Shown: one piece after another, positions 32,017-41,210 of the stretch
Position numbering within the stretch: position 1 is the first letter of the stretch
Layout of the letters: the number at the start of each line of letters is the position of its first letter
From: Actinospineispora acaciae DSM 45401
Lineage (GTDB): Bacteria; Actinomycetota; Actinomycetes; Mycobacteriales; Pseudonocardiaceae
Assembly: GCF_000620785.1 (NCBI RefSeq)
Contig: NZ_JIAI01000002.1
Coordinates: 1,060,177-1,124,176, forward strand
DNA: 64,000 nt
Reading direction: 5' to 3'
Made by a program: the position numbers and the translations under genes
The notes under the pieces: generated by a model
Database searches by the model: none
Told to the model about the DNA's origin: nothing
The model's input: only the letters and a program-made list of their open reading frames with translations

Positions 32017-33348
32017 ATGACGACGAAGGCAACGCCGCCACGCCGCTCTCGCACCCCGTTGCTGATCACGCTGTACGCGGGCGGAGGGGAGTTCTGCGAC
32101 GGCTACATCCTCAGCGTCGTCGGGGTGTCGCTGCCGTTCCTCGGCGCACAGTTCCAGCTCACCGGCGCGCAGTCCGGCCTGATCGGTTCGGCGGCGCTGG
32201 TCGGGATGTTCCTCGGCGGGCTGATCTTCGGCTACGTCACCGACCTGGTGGGCCGGCAGAAGATCTACCTGTTCGACATCGGCGCGTTCATCGTGCTCTC
32301 CACGCTGCAGTTCTTCGCCACCTCGCCGTGGCAGCTGATCGTGCTGCGGCTGCTGATGGGCATTGCGATCGGCGCCGACTTCGCGATCGCCAGCACCCTG
32401 GTCTCCGAGTTCGCGCCGAAGCGTTCCCGTGGCCCGCTGCTGGTCATGCTCGCCACGATGTGGTCGGTCGGGGCGGCGGTCGCCTACATCGCCGGCTGGC
32501 TGATCGTGTCGAGCACCGACGATCCCGAGGTGTGGCGGTGGGTGCTCGGGTCGAGCGTGGTGCCGTCGGTGCTCATCCTGTTCCTGCGGATGGGCACGCC
32601 GGAGTCACCGCGCTGGCTGCTGAGCAAGGGGCGCCGGGCGGAGGCGGGCGCGGCGCTGCGCAAGATGCTCGGGCCGGACGCCAGGATCGAGGACATCGCC
32701 GTCGACGAGGGCGAGCCGACCCGCTACAGCACGATCTTCAGGCCGCCCTACCGCCGCCGGATCGTCTTCGTCTGCCTGTTCTGGGCCTGCCAGCTGCTGC
32801 CCATCTACGCGATCAGCACGTACGAGCCGACGATCCTGGAGTCCTTCGGCCTGCGCGAGGGCAGCTACCTCGGCGCCGCCGTGCTGCAGGTCTTCTTCGT
32901 CTTCGGGTCGCTGTCCGGCGCGCTGTTCGTCAACCGGGGGCGGCGCAAGCTGCTGCTGGTGAGCTTCGGCGTCGCGGCCGCGGCGCTGGGCGGGCTCGCG
33001 GCGCTCGCGAACCCACCGACGGCGCTGGTGATCGCGCTGTTCGTGTTGTTCGGGCTGGGCGTGTACTCCGCGCAGTGCCTGGAGTCGCTGTACCCGTCGG
33101 AGCTGTTCCCCACCCGGGTACGCGCCACGGCACGGGGTTTCGCCACCGGGATGAGCCGGATCGGCGCGGCCGTCGGGACATTCGGGGCTCCATTGCTGCT
33201 CAGCACGAACATCCAGCTCGCGATGGGGGTGGGGGCGGCGGTCTGCGTGGTCGGCCTGGTCAGCTCCTACTTCCTCGCGCCGGAGACGCGCGGGCTGACG
33301 CTCGAGGAGGCCAGCGGCGAGTCCGTCGGCACCCGCGCAACACACTAG
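32017..33348 (+). CDS. MFS solute:H+ symporter
   Basis: 443 residues, 12 TM. MFS signature motifs are present: GYVTDLVGRQKIY after TM2, and PESPRWLLSKGRRAEA after TM6 as in sugar porter/AAHS-type importers. The segment ESLYPSELFPTRVRATA is typical of the metabolite-uptake families. Together with the CdaR regulator it likely imports an organic acid or sugar acid. It is the first gene of a forward run ending at 36658. Confidence 0.9.
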   Translation: MTTKATPPRRSRTPLLITLYAGGGEFCDGYILSVVGVSLPFLGAQFQLTGAQSGLIGSAALVGMFLGGLIFGYVTDLVGRQKIYLFDIGAFIVLSTLQFFATSPWQLIVLRLLMGIAIGADFAIASTLVSEFAPKRSRGPLLVMLATMWSVGAAVAYIAGWLIVSSTDDPEVWRWVLGSSVVPSVLILFLRMGTPESPRWLLSKGRRAEAGAALRKMLGPDARIEDIAVDEGEPTRYSTIFRPPYRRRIVFVCLFWACQLLPIYAISTYEPTILESFGLREGSYLGAAVLQVFFVFGSLSGALFVNRGRRKLLLVSFGVAAAALGGLAALANPPTALVIALFVLFGLGVYSAQCLESLYPSELFPTRVRATARGFATGMSRIGAAVGTFGAPLLLSTNIQLAMGVGAAVCVVGLVSSYFLAPETRGLTLEEASGESVGTRATH

Positions 33349-33360
33349 GAAGGAATGTTC

Positions 33361-34623
33361 ATGGACGGGGGCTCACACCCCAGGTCGATCGTTGTCGTCG
33401 GTGCCGGCCTGATCGGGCTGTGCAGCGCGTACTACCTCCGGCGGGAGGGCTTCGAGGTCACCCTGGTCGAGCGCAGCCGGTTCGGCGGCGGCGCCGCGCG
33501 GGGCAACGCGGGCGAGATCTGCCCGGCCCTGGCCCAGCCGCTCGCCGCCCCCGGCGTGGTGTCCTCGGCCGTCGCCGGGATTTACCGGCCGGACTCCGCG
33601 CTGCACATCCACCCGTCACCGAACGCCGGGCTGGTCAGGTTCCTGTCCCGGTTCCTGGTCAACGCCACCGCGAGCCGCTACCGGGCGGGCGTGCGTGCGC
33701 TGGCCCTGCTCGGAGCCGACGCGCTGCGCCGGTTCGACGACCTGCGCGCCGCCGGGGTGGACGTCGAGATCAACAAGAAGGGCTACCTCTACGTCTTCGG
33801 ATCCGCCGGCTCCGCCGCCCGGGTCCGGGACCTGGTGCGGGCCAACGGCTGTGCCACCGCCGGGAGGCTGCTGACCGCCGCGGAGCTGGCCGAGCGGGAG
33901 CCCTGCCTCGGGGACGGGGCTCGGGCCGGGTTCGAGATCACCGACGAGTGGACCGTCGACCCGTCCCGGTTCGTCGACGCCATGGTCTCGGTGCTGGAGG
34001 CGTCCGGCGTGCGGATCGTCGAAGGCGCCCGGGTCAGCGGTGTGCGCGAGGACGGCGGGCGCGTCGTGGTCGGCAGCAGTGTCGGTGAGATCGCCGCCGA
34101 CCGCGCGGTGCTCGCGGCGGGGGTGTGGACCTCGGAGATCAGCGCGAGCGCCGGCATCGCGCTGAACCTGTTCCCGGGCAAGGGGTACAGCTTCTCCGTC
34201 GGGTGGGACGAGCCGCCGAGCCGGCTGGTCAAGCTGGAGGACGCACGGGTGGCCGTCACACCGATGGACGGCCACGTGCGGATCGCCGGGACCATGGAGC
34301 TCGACCGCGACCACGACCGGCTCAACCACGCCCGGATCGCCGCGATCGTCAACGCCGCGCGCCCGTACCTGCGCGGTGTCGACTGGTCGCGTCGGCACTC
34401 GGAGTGGGTGGGCGCCCGGCCGATGACCCCGGACGGGCTGCCGCTCATCGGCCGGCTGCCCGGGCATCGGAGCACCTACGTGGCGACCGGGCACAACATG
34501 CTGGGGCTGACGCTCGGCCCGTCCACCGGAGCCCTGGTCGCCGAGCTGGTCTCCGGCCGGCGCGAGCGGGTGCCGGAGTTCCGGCCCGAGCGGTTCGCCC
34601 GAGCCGTCCGCGCGGCCGGTTGA
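33361..34623 (+). CDS. FAD-dependent amine/D-amino-acid oxidase family (DadA/GlyOx-like)
   Basis: 420 residues from ATG 33361 (AAGGAA at 33351-33356). The FAD motif is VVVGAGLIGLCSAYYL near the N-terminus. The C-terminal WVGARPMTPDGLPLIGRLPG and YVATGHNMLGLTL blocks are characteristic of DadA and glycine-oxidase relatives. The enzyme should oxidise a C-N bond to an imino acid. It follows the MFS gene after 12 bp. The actual substrate is unknown. Confidence 0.9.
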   Translation: MDGGSHPRSIVVVGAGLIGLCSAYYLRREGFEVTLVERSRFGGGAARGNAGEICPALAQPLAAPGVVSSAVAGIYRPDSALHIHPSPNAGLVRFLSRFLVNATASRYRAGVRALALLGADALRRFDDLRAAGVDVEINKKGYLYVFGSAGSAARVRDLVRANGCATAGRLLTAAELAEREPCLGDGARAGFEITDEWTVDPSRFVDAMVSVLEASGVRIVEGARVSGVREDGGRVVVGSSVGEIAADRAVLAAGVWTSEISASAGIALNLFPGKGYSFSVGWDEPPSRLVKLEDARVAVTPMDGHVRIAGTMELDRDHDRLNHARIAAIVNAARPYLRGVDWSRRHSEWVGARPMTPDGLPLIGRLPGHRSTYVATGHNMLGLTLGPSTGALVAELVSGRRERVPEFRPERFARAVRAAG

Positions 34624-34656
34624 CCGACACGCGAGTGCGGGGAGAGGCTTCCGCCC

Positions 34657-35085
34657 GTGTCCAGCAACAACATCACCGAGGCGCTCGGCCGCGCCGTACT
34701 GTCCAGCGAATCGGACGCCATCATCGCCGCCGACCGCGATGGGCTGATCACCTTCTGGAACCCCGGGGCGGAGCGCATCTTCGGCCACCCGGCCGACGCG
34801 GCGGTGGGCAAGTCCCTCGACCTGATCATCCCGGAACGGCTGCGTGACGCGCACTGGCGAGGGTATGCCGAGGTGATGCGCACCGGTCGGAGCCGCTACG
34901 GCGCCGGCGACCTGCTCAGCGTGCCCGGCGTCCGAAGCGACGGCGAGCGGGTGTCGCTGGAGTTCACCATCGTCCCGCTGCCCGACCTCGAGGGCGGCCT
35001 GAGCGGCGTCGTGGCCGTCCTGCGCGACGTCACGGCCCGGTTCGACGAGCTGAAGGCCCTGCGGCGGCGCCTCGCCGAACGCTGA
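34657..35085 (+). CDS. stand-alone PAS-domain sensor protein
   Basis: 142 residues, one PAS domain (about 12-130, AIIAADRDGLITFWNPGAER and a closing VLRDVTARFDE). There is no kinase, cyclase, GGDEF or HTH output domain. It sits inside the catabolic run between the oxidase and the aldehyde dehydrogenase. It may sense a pathway intermediate, redox state or haem/flavin and act through a partner; this is inference. Confidence 0.85.
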   Translation: MSSNNITEALGRAVLSSESDAIIAADRDGLITFWNPGAERIFGHPADAAVGKSLDLIIPERLRDAHWRGYAEVMRTGRSRYGAGDLLSVPGVRSDGERVSLEFTIVPLPDLEGGLSGVVAVLRDVTARFDELKALRRRLAER

Positions 35086-35179
35086 CCGACCCCTTGCGGT
35101 GGCAACGAATCCGCACTTACGGTGTCGACACCATCTCAACTCCGAATCTGCGGATCCAAAGCCACCGAGGAGATCGCAC

Positions 35180-36658
35180 ATGAGCCTGGCGCCCGAGATG
35201 CGTGTTCGGCTGCGTCACCTGGACCGGTTCTTCATCGACGGCCAGTGGGTCGCCCCGTCCACCGACTCGACCATCGAGGTCATCGAGCCGGCCACCGAGG
35301 AGCTGTTCTTCCGGGTCGCCGAGGCGCGGCCGGGGGACATCGACCGCGCGGTCGGCGCGGCCCGGCGGGCGTTCGACGAGGGCAGCTGGCCCCGGCTGAC
35401 CCACGAACAGCGGGCGGAGTACCTGCGCGCGATCGCCGACGGGATACGGCGGCGCTCCGGTGAGATCGCCGAGATCTGGCCGCGCCAGTCCGGGGTGCTG
35501 CACTCGGTCGCGCGGTTCGGCGGCGACCGGGCGGGCGCCGCGTTCGACTTCTACGCCGGGCTGGCCGGCGACTACCCGTTCGAGGAGCCGGCGCAGCCGA
35601 CGGCGGGCGGGGAGTACGGGCTGCTGGTGCGCGAGCCGGTCGGGGTGGTCGGGGCGATCATCCCGTGGAACGCGCCGGTCACCTTGATCGCCTACAAGCT
35701 CGCGCCCGCGCTGCTGGCCGGCTGCACGGTGGTGCTCAAGGCCTCGCCGGAGGCGCCGGGCGAGGCGTACCTGGTCGCCGAGATCGCCGAGGAGATCGGC
35801 CTGCCGGCGGGCGTGCTGAACGTGGTGACCGCCGACCGGGAGGTCTCCGAGCTGCTGGTCCGCGACCCGAGGGTGGACAAGATCGCGTTCACCGGCTCCA
35901 CGGCGGCCGGCCGTCGCATCGCGTCGCTGTGCGGCGAGCGGATCGCCCGCGTCACGCTGGAGCTGGGCGGCAAGTCCGCCGCGGTGATCCTGGACGACAT
36001 GGACATCGAGCAGGCGGCGACCACGCTGTCCGGAGCGGAGTGCTTCCTGTCCGGGCAGGTGTGTTCCTCGCTGACCCGGATCGTGGTGACGCGCAACCGG
36101 CACGACGAGCTGGTCGAGGCGCTGGCCGCCACGTTCTCGAAGGTCCGGGTCGGGGACCCGTTCGCCGAGCAGACCCAGATGGGGCCGCTGGCCATGCGCC
36201 GCCAGCGCGACCGGGTCGAGGGCTACATCGCCAAGGGCATCGAAGAGGGCGCCGTGCTCGCCACTGGCGGCGGGCGCCCCCAGCACCTGGACAGGGGCTT
36301 CTTCATCGAACCGACTCTGTTCGCCAACGTGGACAACTCCGCAACGATCGCCCGCGAGGAGATCTTCGGCCCGGTGCTCAGCGTCATCGCCGCCGACGAC
36401 GAGGACCACGCCGTGACCCTTGCCAACGACACCATCTACGGCCTCAACGCCTCGGTGTTCACCCACGACGTGGACCGCGCCCGCGAGGTGGCCGGCCGGC
36501 TGCGCTCGGGCACCGTCGGGCACAACGCGTTCCGCACCGACTTCGGCGTCGCGTTCGGCGGGTTCAAGCAGTCCGGCATCGGGCGCGAAGGCGGCCGCGA
36601 GGGCCTGGCGCCCTACCTGGAGACCAAGACGGTCATCCTGGAGGGCCGGCCGGCCTAG
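35180..36658 (+). CDS. NAD(P)-dependent aldehyde dehydrogenase
   Basis: 492 residues, full length for the ALDH superfamily. ATG 35180 follows GAGGAG (35167-35172). The cofactor block VGVVGAIIPWNAPVTLIAYK, the general base in TLELGGKSAAVIL, and the catalytic Cys in SGQVCSSLTR are present. The 95-bp gap before it makes it the last gene of the CdaR-linked run. It would oxidise the aldehyde formed upstream to an acid. The stop overlaps the convergent monooxygenase gene by 4 bp. Confidence 0.93.
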   Translation: MSLAPEMRVRLRHLDRFFIDGQWVAPSTDSTIEVIEPATEELFFRVAEARPGDIDRAVGAARRAFDEGSWPRLTHEQRAEYLRAIADGIRRRSGEIAEIWPRQSGVLHSVARFGGDRAGAAFDFYAGLAGDYPFEEPAQPTAGGEYGLLVREPVGVVGAIIPWNAPVTLIAYKLAPALLAGCTVVLKASPEAPGEAYLVAEIAEEIGLPAGVLNVVTADREVSELLVRDPRVDKIAFTGSTAAGRRIASLCGERIARVTLELGGKSAAVILDDMDIEQAATTLSGAECFLSGQVCSSLTRIVVTRNRHDELVEALAATFSKVRVGDPFAEQTQMGPLAMRRQRDRVEGYIAKGIEEGAVLATGGGRPQHLDRGFFIEPTLFANVDNSATIAREEIFGPVLSVIAADDEDHAVTLANDTIYGLNASVFTHDVDRAREVAGRLRSGTVGHNAFRTDFGVAFGGFKQSGIGREGGREGLAPYLETKTVILEGRPA

Positions 36659-38268
36659 GCGTCACGGGCGAGCAGCCGGCGGAGGACCCGCTGCAGTTCG
36701 TGTTCTGGCTGTTCGGGTAGGGTTCGGGCGCGCCAGGCGACGAACCCGTCGGGTCGTACGAGGGTGGCCCCGGTTGCGGTGGTGCCGTACGCGTGCTCCC
36801 GCCGGTCGGCGTCGATGTGGTGCACGTTCACCTCGATGTCGAGCGAGGTCGCCGCCGTCTTGGCGGCCGAGGCCCACGCCGCTCCGTCCGGGCCGACCAG
36901 CAGCGTGAACGACCCGGTGAACAGGTCGATCGTGGACAGCCTGGATCCGTCCCGGTCCAGCCAGACGTGTGGCGCGCGCAGGCCGGGGCTCCCGCTGGGC
37001 GTGCGGGGATCCTCGACCGGTTCGCCGGGGGCGGGGGTCTCGGTGAGGACGGCCGAGGAGTCGTAGCGGTATCCGAAGATCATCGTCAGATCGTCGATGC
37101 TCGCCGCGTCGTCGCCCCCGCCGTGGAACCGGCCCCGCATGCGCTGCATCGCCTGGTCGAGGGTGCGCGCCGCGACCGGGTGGCGTTCGTCGTGGTAGGT
37201 GTCCAGCAGCGCGGCCCCGGCCTGGCCCTTGATCACGGCGGCGAGCTTCCAGGCGAGGTTGTGCGCGTCGGCGATGCCGGTGTTCGCGCCGAACGACCCG
37301 GTCGGCGGGAAGGTGTGCGCGGCGTCGCCGACGAAGAACACCCGGCCGACCCGGTACCGGTCGGCGACCCAGGCGCCGATCAGGGTGGAGGTGACCTTCT
37401 GGTCGAGCTCCGGCATCGGCGCCACCAGCGCGAGGTCGAGCCCCGGGTCGCCGACCGCCTCGCGGACCAGCCGCACGCAGCGCTCCTCGGTGAACCCCGC
37501 GAGCGTCTCGCCGTTCGCCGGGTCGTACGGCATCCCCATGACCCAGCTGCCGAAGTCGCGGAACGGGACCAGGGCGGTGCCCGAGGCCGGCCGGTCGAGA
37601 TAGGCGAGCAGGAACCGCCGCCCGCGCAGCACGCCACCGAGATCGGCGTCGAACAGGACGTTCACCACGTGGGAGAGCACGCCGGGTCCGTCGGCGGCCA
37701 CGCCGAGCTGGTTGCGTACGAACGCGCGGTTCCCGTCCGCGGCGACCAGGTAGTCCGCGCGGATGCGCCGCTCGACGCCGGAGTCGCCGGGGCCCCGGTG
37801 GGTCACGACGGCCGTCACGCCCTCCGGGTCCGGCTCCACCCGGGTCAGCTCGGTGTGGAACCGCACGTCCGCGCCGGCCCGCTCGGCGTCCGCGCGGACC
37901 ACCCGCTCCAGCTCGTCCTGGTCGATCAGCGCCCAGTCCGTGGGGCTGACCGACTCCGCCGGCCGGACCTGGGCGAGCAGGTCGACGCGGAAGCGCTCCT
38001 GGCCGGCCAGCGTGTCCGCGCCGATCATCTCCGGCAGGTCGGCCAGAATCGACTGCCGCTCGCGGATCCGCTCCTCCATGCCGAGCGCCCGGTAGATCTC
38101 CATCGAGCGCGGGTTGAACGCCCGCGCCTGGGGCATGATCGCCGTGGACGGGTGCCGTTCGACCAGCGTCGGGCGGACCCCCAGCCGAGCCAGGAACAGC
38201 GCCGTGGACAGGCCGGTGATGCCGCCGCCCACGACGAGAACGGAGGTGTGGTGATCGGACGTGGTCAT
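36655..38268 (-). CDS. FAD-binding aromatic hydroxylase (class A monooxygenase)
   Basis: 537 residues. FAD motif VLVVGGGITGLSTALFLARL at the N-terminus, DWALIDQDELERVVRADAER after it, and the second FAD motif VFFVGDAAHTFPPTGSFGAN. The C-terminal thioredoxin-like tail of about 130 residues is typical of PgaE/RdmE/MhpA-type hydroxylases. It should hydroxylate a phenolic or polyketide substrate using NAD(P)H and O2. It is divergent from a marR gene with a palindrome between, so substrate-induced expression is likely. Confidence 0.92.
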   Translation of the reverse strand: MTTSDHHTSVLVVGGGITGLSTALFLARLGVRPTLVERHPSTAIMPQARAFNPRSMEIYRALGMEERIRERQSILADLPEMIGADTLAGQERFRVDLLAQVRPAESVSPTDWALIDQDELERVVRADAERAGADVRFHTELTRVEPDPEGVTAVVTHRGPGDSGVERRIRADYLVAADGNRAFVRNQLGVAADGPGVLSHVVNVLFDADLGGVLRGRRFLLAYLDRPASGTALVPFRDFGSWVMGMPYDPANGETLAGFTEERCVRLVREAVGDPGLDLALVAPMPELDQKVTSTLIGAWVADRYRVGRVFFVGDAAHTFPPTGSFGANTGIADAHNLAWKLAAVIKGQAGAALLDTYHDERHPVAARTLDQAMQRMRGRFHGGGDDAASIDDLTMIFGYRYDSSAVLTETPAPGEPVEDPRTPSGSPGLRAPHVWLDRDGSRLSTIDLFTGSFTLLVGPDGAAWASAAKTAATSLDIEVNVHHIDADRREHAYGTTATGATLVRPDGFVAWRARTLPEQPEHELQRVLRRLLARDA

Positions 38269-38313
38269 CGCTGGGACGCTCCTCCTGTCGTCGTTTCGGG
38301 GCATACTTCCATA

Positions 38314-38330
38314 TCTCTCCGAACGAGAGA
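38314..38330. promoter_or_regulatory. probable MarR operator
   Basis: TCTCTC-CGAAC-GAGAGA (38314-38330) is a perfect 6-bp inverted repeat in the gap between the monooxygenase and marR genes. A further ATCTCT half-site follows at 38331-38336. The size fits a MarR dimer site. Confidence 0.6.
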
Positions 38331-38358
38331 ATCTCTTTGTGGGAGGAGTTGGTAGAAG

Positions 38359-38832
38359 GTGGATGCACCCGAACACGCCCGGCTGGCCGAGGCGATCAAC
38401 TCCGCCATGCGCGAGTTCGTCACCCGGACCGTGTTGTTCCACCAGGCCGTCGCGCAGGCCGTCGGCCTGACCGCGACCGACCTGCAGTGCCTGAACCTGC
38501 TGCTGTCCGAGGGTCCGATGACGCCCGGGCAGCTCGCCGCGAACAGCGGCCTGACCACCGGGGCCGCGATCACCGGCGCCATCGACCGGCTGCAGCGGGC
38601 CGGTTACGTCCACCGCGCCAACGACCCGGCCGACCGCCGCAAGGTCCTCGTCCGGCCCGACCACGACCGGGTCGAGAAGGAGATCACGCCGCTCTACGAC
38701 GGCATCGGACGCTGGCACGACGGCGAGCTCGACGCGAAGGGCAACGACGAGCTCGCGGCCGTCCTCGACTACCTCACCAATGCAACCCGGGCCACCCACA
38801 CCGCGACCCACGCATTGCGGCGCAAGGACTAG
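38359..38832 (+). CDS. MarR-family regulator
   Basis: 157 residues from GTG 38359 (GGAGGAG at 38342-38348). The winged HTH spans about 35-105 (MTPGQLAANSGLTTGAAITG, then RRKVLVRP in the wing). It is divergent from the FAD hydroxylase and presumably represses it until a phenolic ligand binds. It tail-overlaps the SnoaL-like gene by 4 bp. Confidence 0.9.
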   Translation: MDAPEHARLAEAINSAMREFVTRTVLFHQAVAQAVGLTATDLQCLNLLLSEGPMTPGQLAANSGLTTGAAITGAIDRLQRAGYVHRANDPADRRKVLVRPDHDRVEKEITPLYDGIGRWHDGELDAKGNDELAAVLDYLTNATRATHTATHALRRKD

Positions 38833-39227
38833 GCGGGCCGGACCGCGTTGGCCACCGCCCAGCTGTCCTCGTACATCCGGTACCGGTTGATCAGCCCGTC
38901 CTGTACGCCAAGCTGGATCGCGAACTCGGTGACGATGTCGCGGCCGGTGGACCGCACGGTGGAGACCAGGTGCCCCAGCACCACGGCGTCCTCGCCGTCG
39001 GCCAGGATCTTGGTGACCTCGAACCGCTTGCTGTCCAGCTCGGTGCGCAGCAGGGTGAAGAACTCGCCCATGTCCTCGGCGGAGCGCACCCTCGGGATCC
39101 ACGGGATGTCCGGAGCGCTCGGGATGGCGAAGTCGACGGTCGGGGCGAACAGCGCCACCGCGGAGTCCAGCTCACCGGCCGCGAGGTGGTCGAAGAGCCG
39201 CTCGGCAAGGCGCATCGGGGTGCTCAC
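38829..39227 (-). CDS. SnoaL-like / ketosteroid-isomerase-fold protein
   Basis: About 132 residues from GTG 39227 (GTG 39251 and ATG 39215 are alternatives). The pattern AERLFDHLAAGELDSAVALF followed by VDFAIPSAPDIPWIP and FAIQLGVQDGLINRYRMYED is that of NTF2-like SnoaL proteins, which act as cyclases, isomerases or non-catalytic binders. It lies just after the methyltransferase on the same strand. Function here is open. Confidence 0.85.
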   Translation of the reverse strand: MSTPMRLAERLFDHLAAGELDSAVALFAPTVDFAIPSAPDIPWIPRVRSAEDMGEFFTLLRTELDSKRFEVTKILADGEDAVVLGHLVSTVRSTGRDIVTEFAIQLGVQDGLINRYRMYEDSWAVANAVRPA

Positions 39228-39256
39228 CGACGATCCAACCTCGGCGGTCACGCCGG

Positions 39257-39997
39257 CTATTCCGGTTTCTGCCAGACGGAGACGTGCTTGGTGCTCTCGC
39301 CGGTGAACGGGCGGCGGTGCCAGTCCTCCCAGCGTTCGCGCAGCGACATGCCGGCCAGCCGGGCCATCAGGTCCAGCTCGGACGGCCACACGTAGCGGAA
39401 CGGGAACGAGCGCACCTCGCCCCGGCCGTCGGCGAACCGGTAGTGGTGCGAGATCAGGCCCTGCGCGGCCACGTCGTACTCGTCGAACCCGAGATGGGTC
39501 GGGCTCACCGTGAACGGGCGATGGGTCTCGCCGGGCGGCAGCCGCCGCAGGTCCGGGACGCCGACCTCGATCACGAACCGGCCGCCGGGTTCGAGGTGCT
39601 CGGCGACGTTCTGGAAACAGGCGACCTGCTCGTCCTGCGAGGTCAGGTTGCCGATCGTGTTGTACACGAGGTAGGCGAGGCCGAACGCGCCCGGTGCGCG
39701 GGTGTGGGCGAAGTCGCCCATGGTCACCTCGATGCGCTCGGCGCCGGGCTTCGCCCTCAGCCTGGCCACCATCGCCTCGGACAGGTCGATGCCGCGCACG
39801 GTGACCCCTCGCCGGCTCAGCGGGATGGCGACGCGGCCGGTTCCGATGCCCAGCTCCAGCGCGGCGCGGTCGCCGGCCAGCTCGGCCAGGAAGTCGACGG
39901 TGGGGTCGAGGACGGCGGGCTCGTACCTGTCGGCGGTCTGGGCGTCGTAGTGTTCCGCGACCGGTTCCCCGAAGTGGTTCTCTGGCACGAGGATCAT
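39257..39997 (-). CDS. class I SAM-dependent methyltransferase
   Basis: 246 residues. The SAM motif ALELGIGTGRVAIPLSRRGV near residue 46 and GIDLSEAMVARLR after it define a Rossmann methyltransferase. The acidic motif and FAHTRAPGAFGLAYLVYNTI follow. The substrate is unknown. The SnoaL-like gene follows after a short gap, so they may be co-transcribed. Confidence 0.9.
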   Translation of the reverse strand: MILVPENHFGEPVAEHYDAQTADRYEPAVLDPTVDFLAELAGDRAALELGIGTGRVAIPLSRRGVTVRGIDLSEAMVARLRAKPGAERIEVTMGDFAHTRAPGAFGLAYLVYNTIGNLTSQDEQVACFQNVAEHLEPGGRFVIEVGVPDLRRLPPGETHRPFTVSPTHLGFDEYDVAAQGLISHHYRFADGRGEVRSFPFRYVWPSELDLMARLAGMSLRERWEDWHRRPFTGESTKHVSVWQKPE

Positions 39998-40153
39998 GCT
40001 GGCAGCCCCGGCGCCCGCCGGCGATCGGGTTTCGGCCCATGAACGGCACGGCCGGGTGAGCTTCACCGTGGTCATACGGACCGGGCGGTTGGGTGCACGG
40101 GTAGAACCCGGAGGAGGCCCCGCCGGCGAGCCAGGCGAGAACGGAGCTACACA

Positions 40154-41203
40154 GTGACCGACCCGGAGCAGGCCAGCGCGGCCCGACCGGCCGAGACGAG
40201 CGGCCCGCCCAGCCCGGCCCGGGAGGGCGAGCTGTTGGAACGGACCGTGTTCGAGGTCAAGCGCGTGATCGTCGGGCAGGACAGGCTGGTCGAGCGCATG
40301 CTGGTCGGCCTGCTGGCCAAGGGCCACCTGCTGCTCGAAGGCGTTCCCGGGGTGGCCAAGACGCTCGCGGTGGAGACCGTGGCCAAGGTGGTCGGCGGCA
40401 GCTTCGCCCGGCTGCAGTTCACCCCCGACCTGGTCCCCGCCGACATCCTGGGCACCCGGATCTACCGGCAGGGCCGCGAGGAGTTCGACGTCGAGCTCGG
40501 CCCGGTGGTGTCCAACTTCGTGCTCGCCGACGAGATCAACAGGGCGCCGGCCAAGGTCCAGTCGGCGATGCTCGAGGTGATGGCCGAGCGGCACCTGTCC
40601 ATCGGCGGCAAGACCTTCCCGATGCCCAACCCGTTCCTGGTGCTGGCCACCCAGAACCCGATCGAGAACGAGGGCGTCTACCCGCTGCCCGAGGCGCAGC
40701 GGGACAGGTTCCTCTTCAAGATCATCATTGAGTACCCGAACGTCGAGGAAGAGCGCGAGATCATCTACCGGATGGGCGTCGAGCCGCCGGCGGCCGAGCA
40801 GGTGCTCACCCCCACCGAGCTGGTCCGGCTGCAGGGCGTGGCGTCCCGGGTGTTCATGCACCACGCGCTGGTGGACTACGTGGTGCGGCTGGTGGTGGCG
40901 ACCAGGGCGCCCGGCGAGCACGGCCTGGACGACGTGGCGAGCTGGGTGTCCTACGGCGCCTCGCCCCGGGCCAGCCTCGGGATCGTGGCCGCCGCCAGGG
41001 CGCTGGCGCTGATCAGGGGCCGGGACTACGTGCTGCCGCAGGACGTGATGGACGTGGCGGCGGACGTGCTGCGGCACCGGCTGGTGCTGTCCTACGACGC
41101 GGTCGCCGACGCCGTCCCGATGGACCACATCCTGTCGCGGGTGCTGCAGACCGTGCCGTTGCCGCAGGTCAGCTCGCGCCCGCAGTACGCAGCGGCGACG
41201 TGA
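40154..41203 (+). CDS. moxR1: MoxR-type AAA+ ATPase
   Basis: 349 residues from GTG 40154. Walker A is GVPGVAKT (63-70), Walker B is FVLADEINRAP, and sensor 1 is ATQNPIENEGVYPLPEAQRD. MoxR ATPases act as chaperones that insert cofactors or activate von Willebrand-domain partners. It is followed after 7 bp by a DUF58 gene and then a VWA gene, the usual MoxR-DUF58-VWA set (Rv1479-1481). Confidence 0.94.
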   Translation: MTDPEQASAARPAETSGPPSPAREGELLERTVFEVKRVIVGQDRLVERMLVGLLAKGHLLLEGVPGVAKTLAVETVAKVVGGSFARLQFTPDLVPADILGTRIYRQGREEFDVELGPVVSNFVLADEINRAPAKVQSAMLEVMAERHLSIGGKTFPMPNPFLVLATQNPIENEGVYPLPEAQRDRFLFKIIIEYPNVEEEREIIYRMGVEPPAAEQVLTPTELVRLQGVASRVFMHHALVDYVVRLVVATRAPGEHGLDDVASWVSYGASPRASLGIVAAARALALIRGRDYVLPQDVMDVAADVLRHRLVLSYDAVADAVPMDHILSRVLQTVPLPQVSSRPQYAAAT

Positions 41204-41210
41204 TCTGGTC

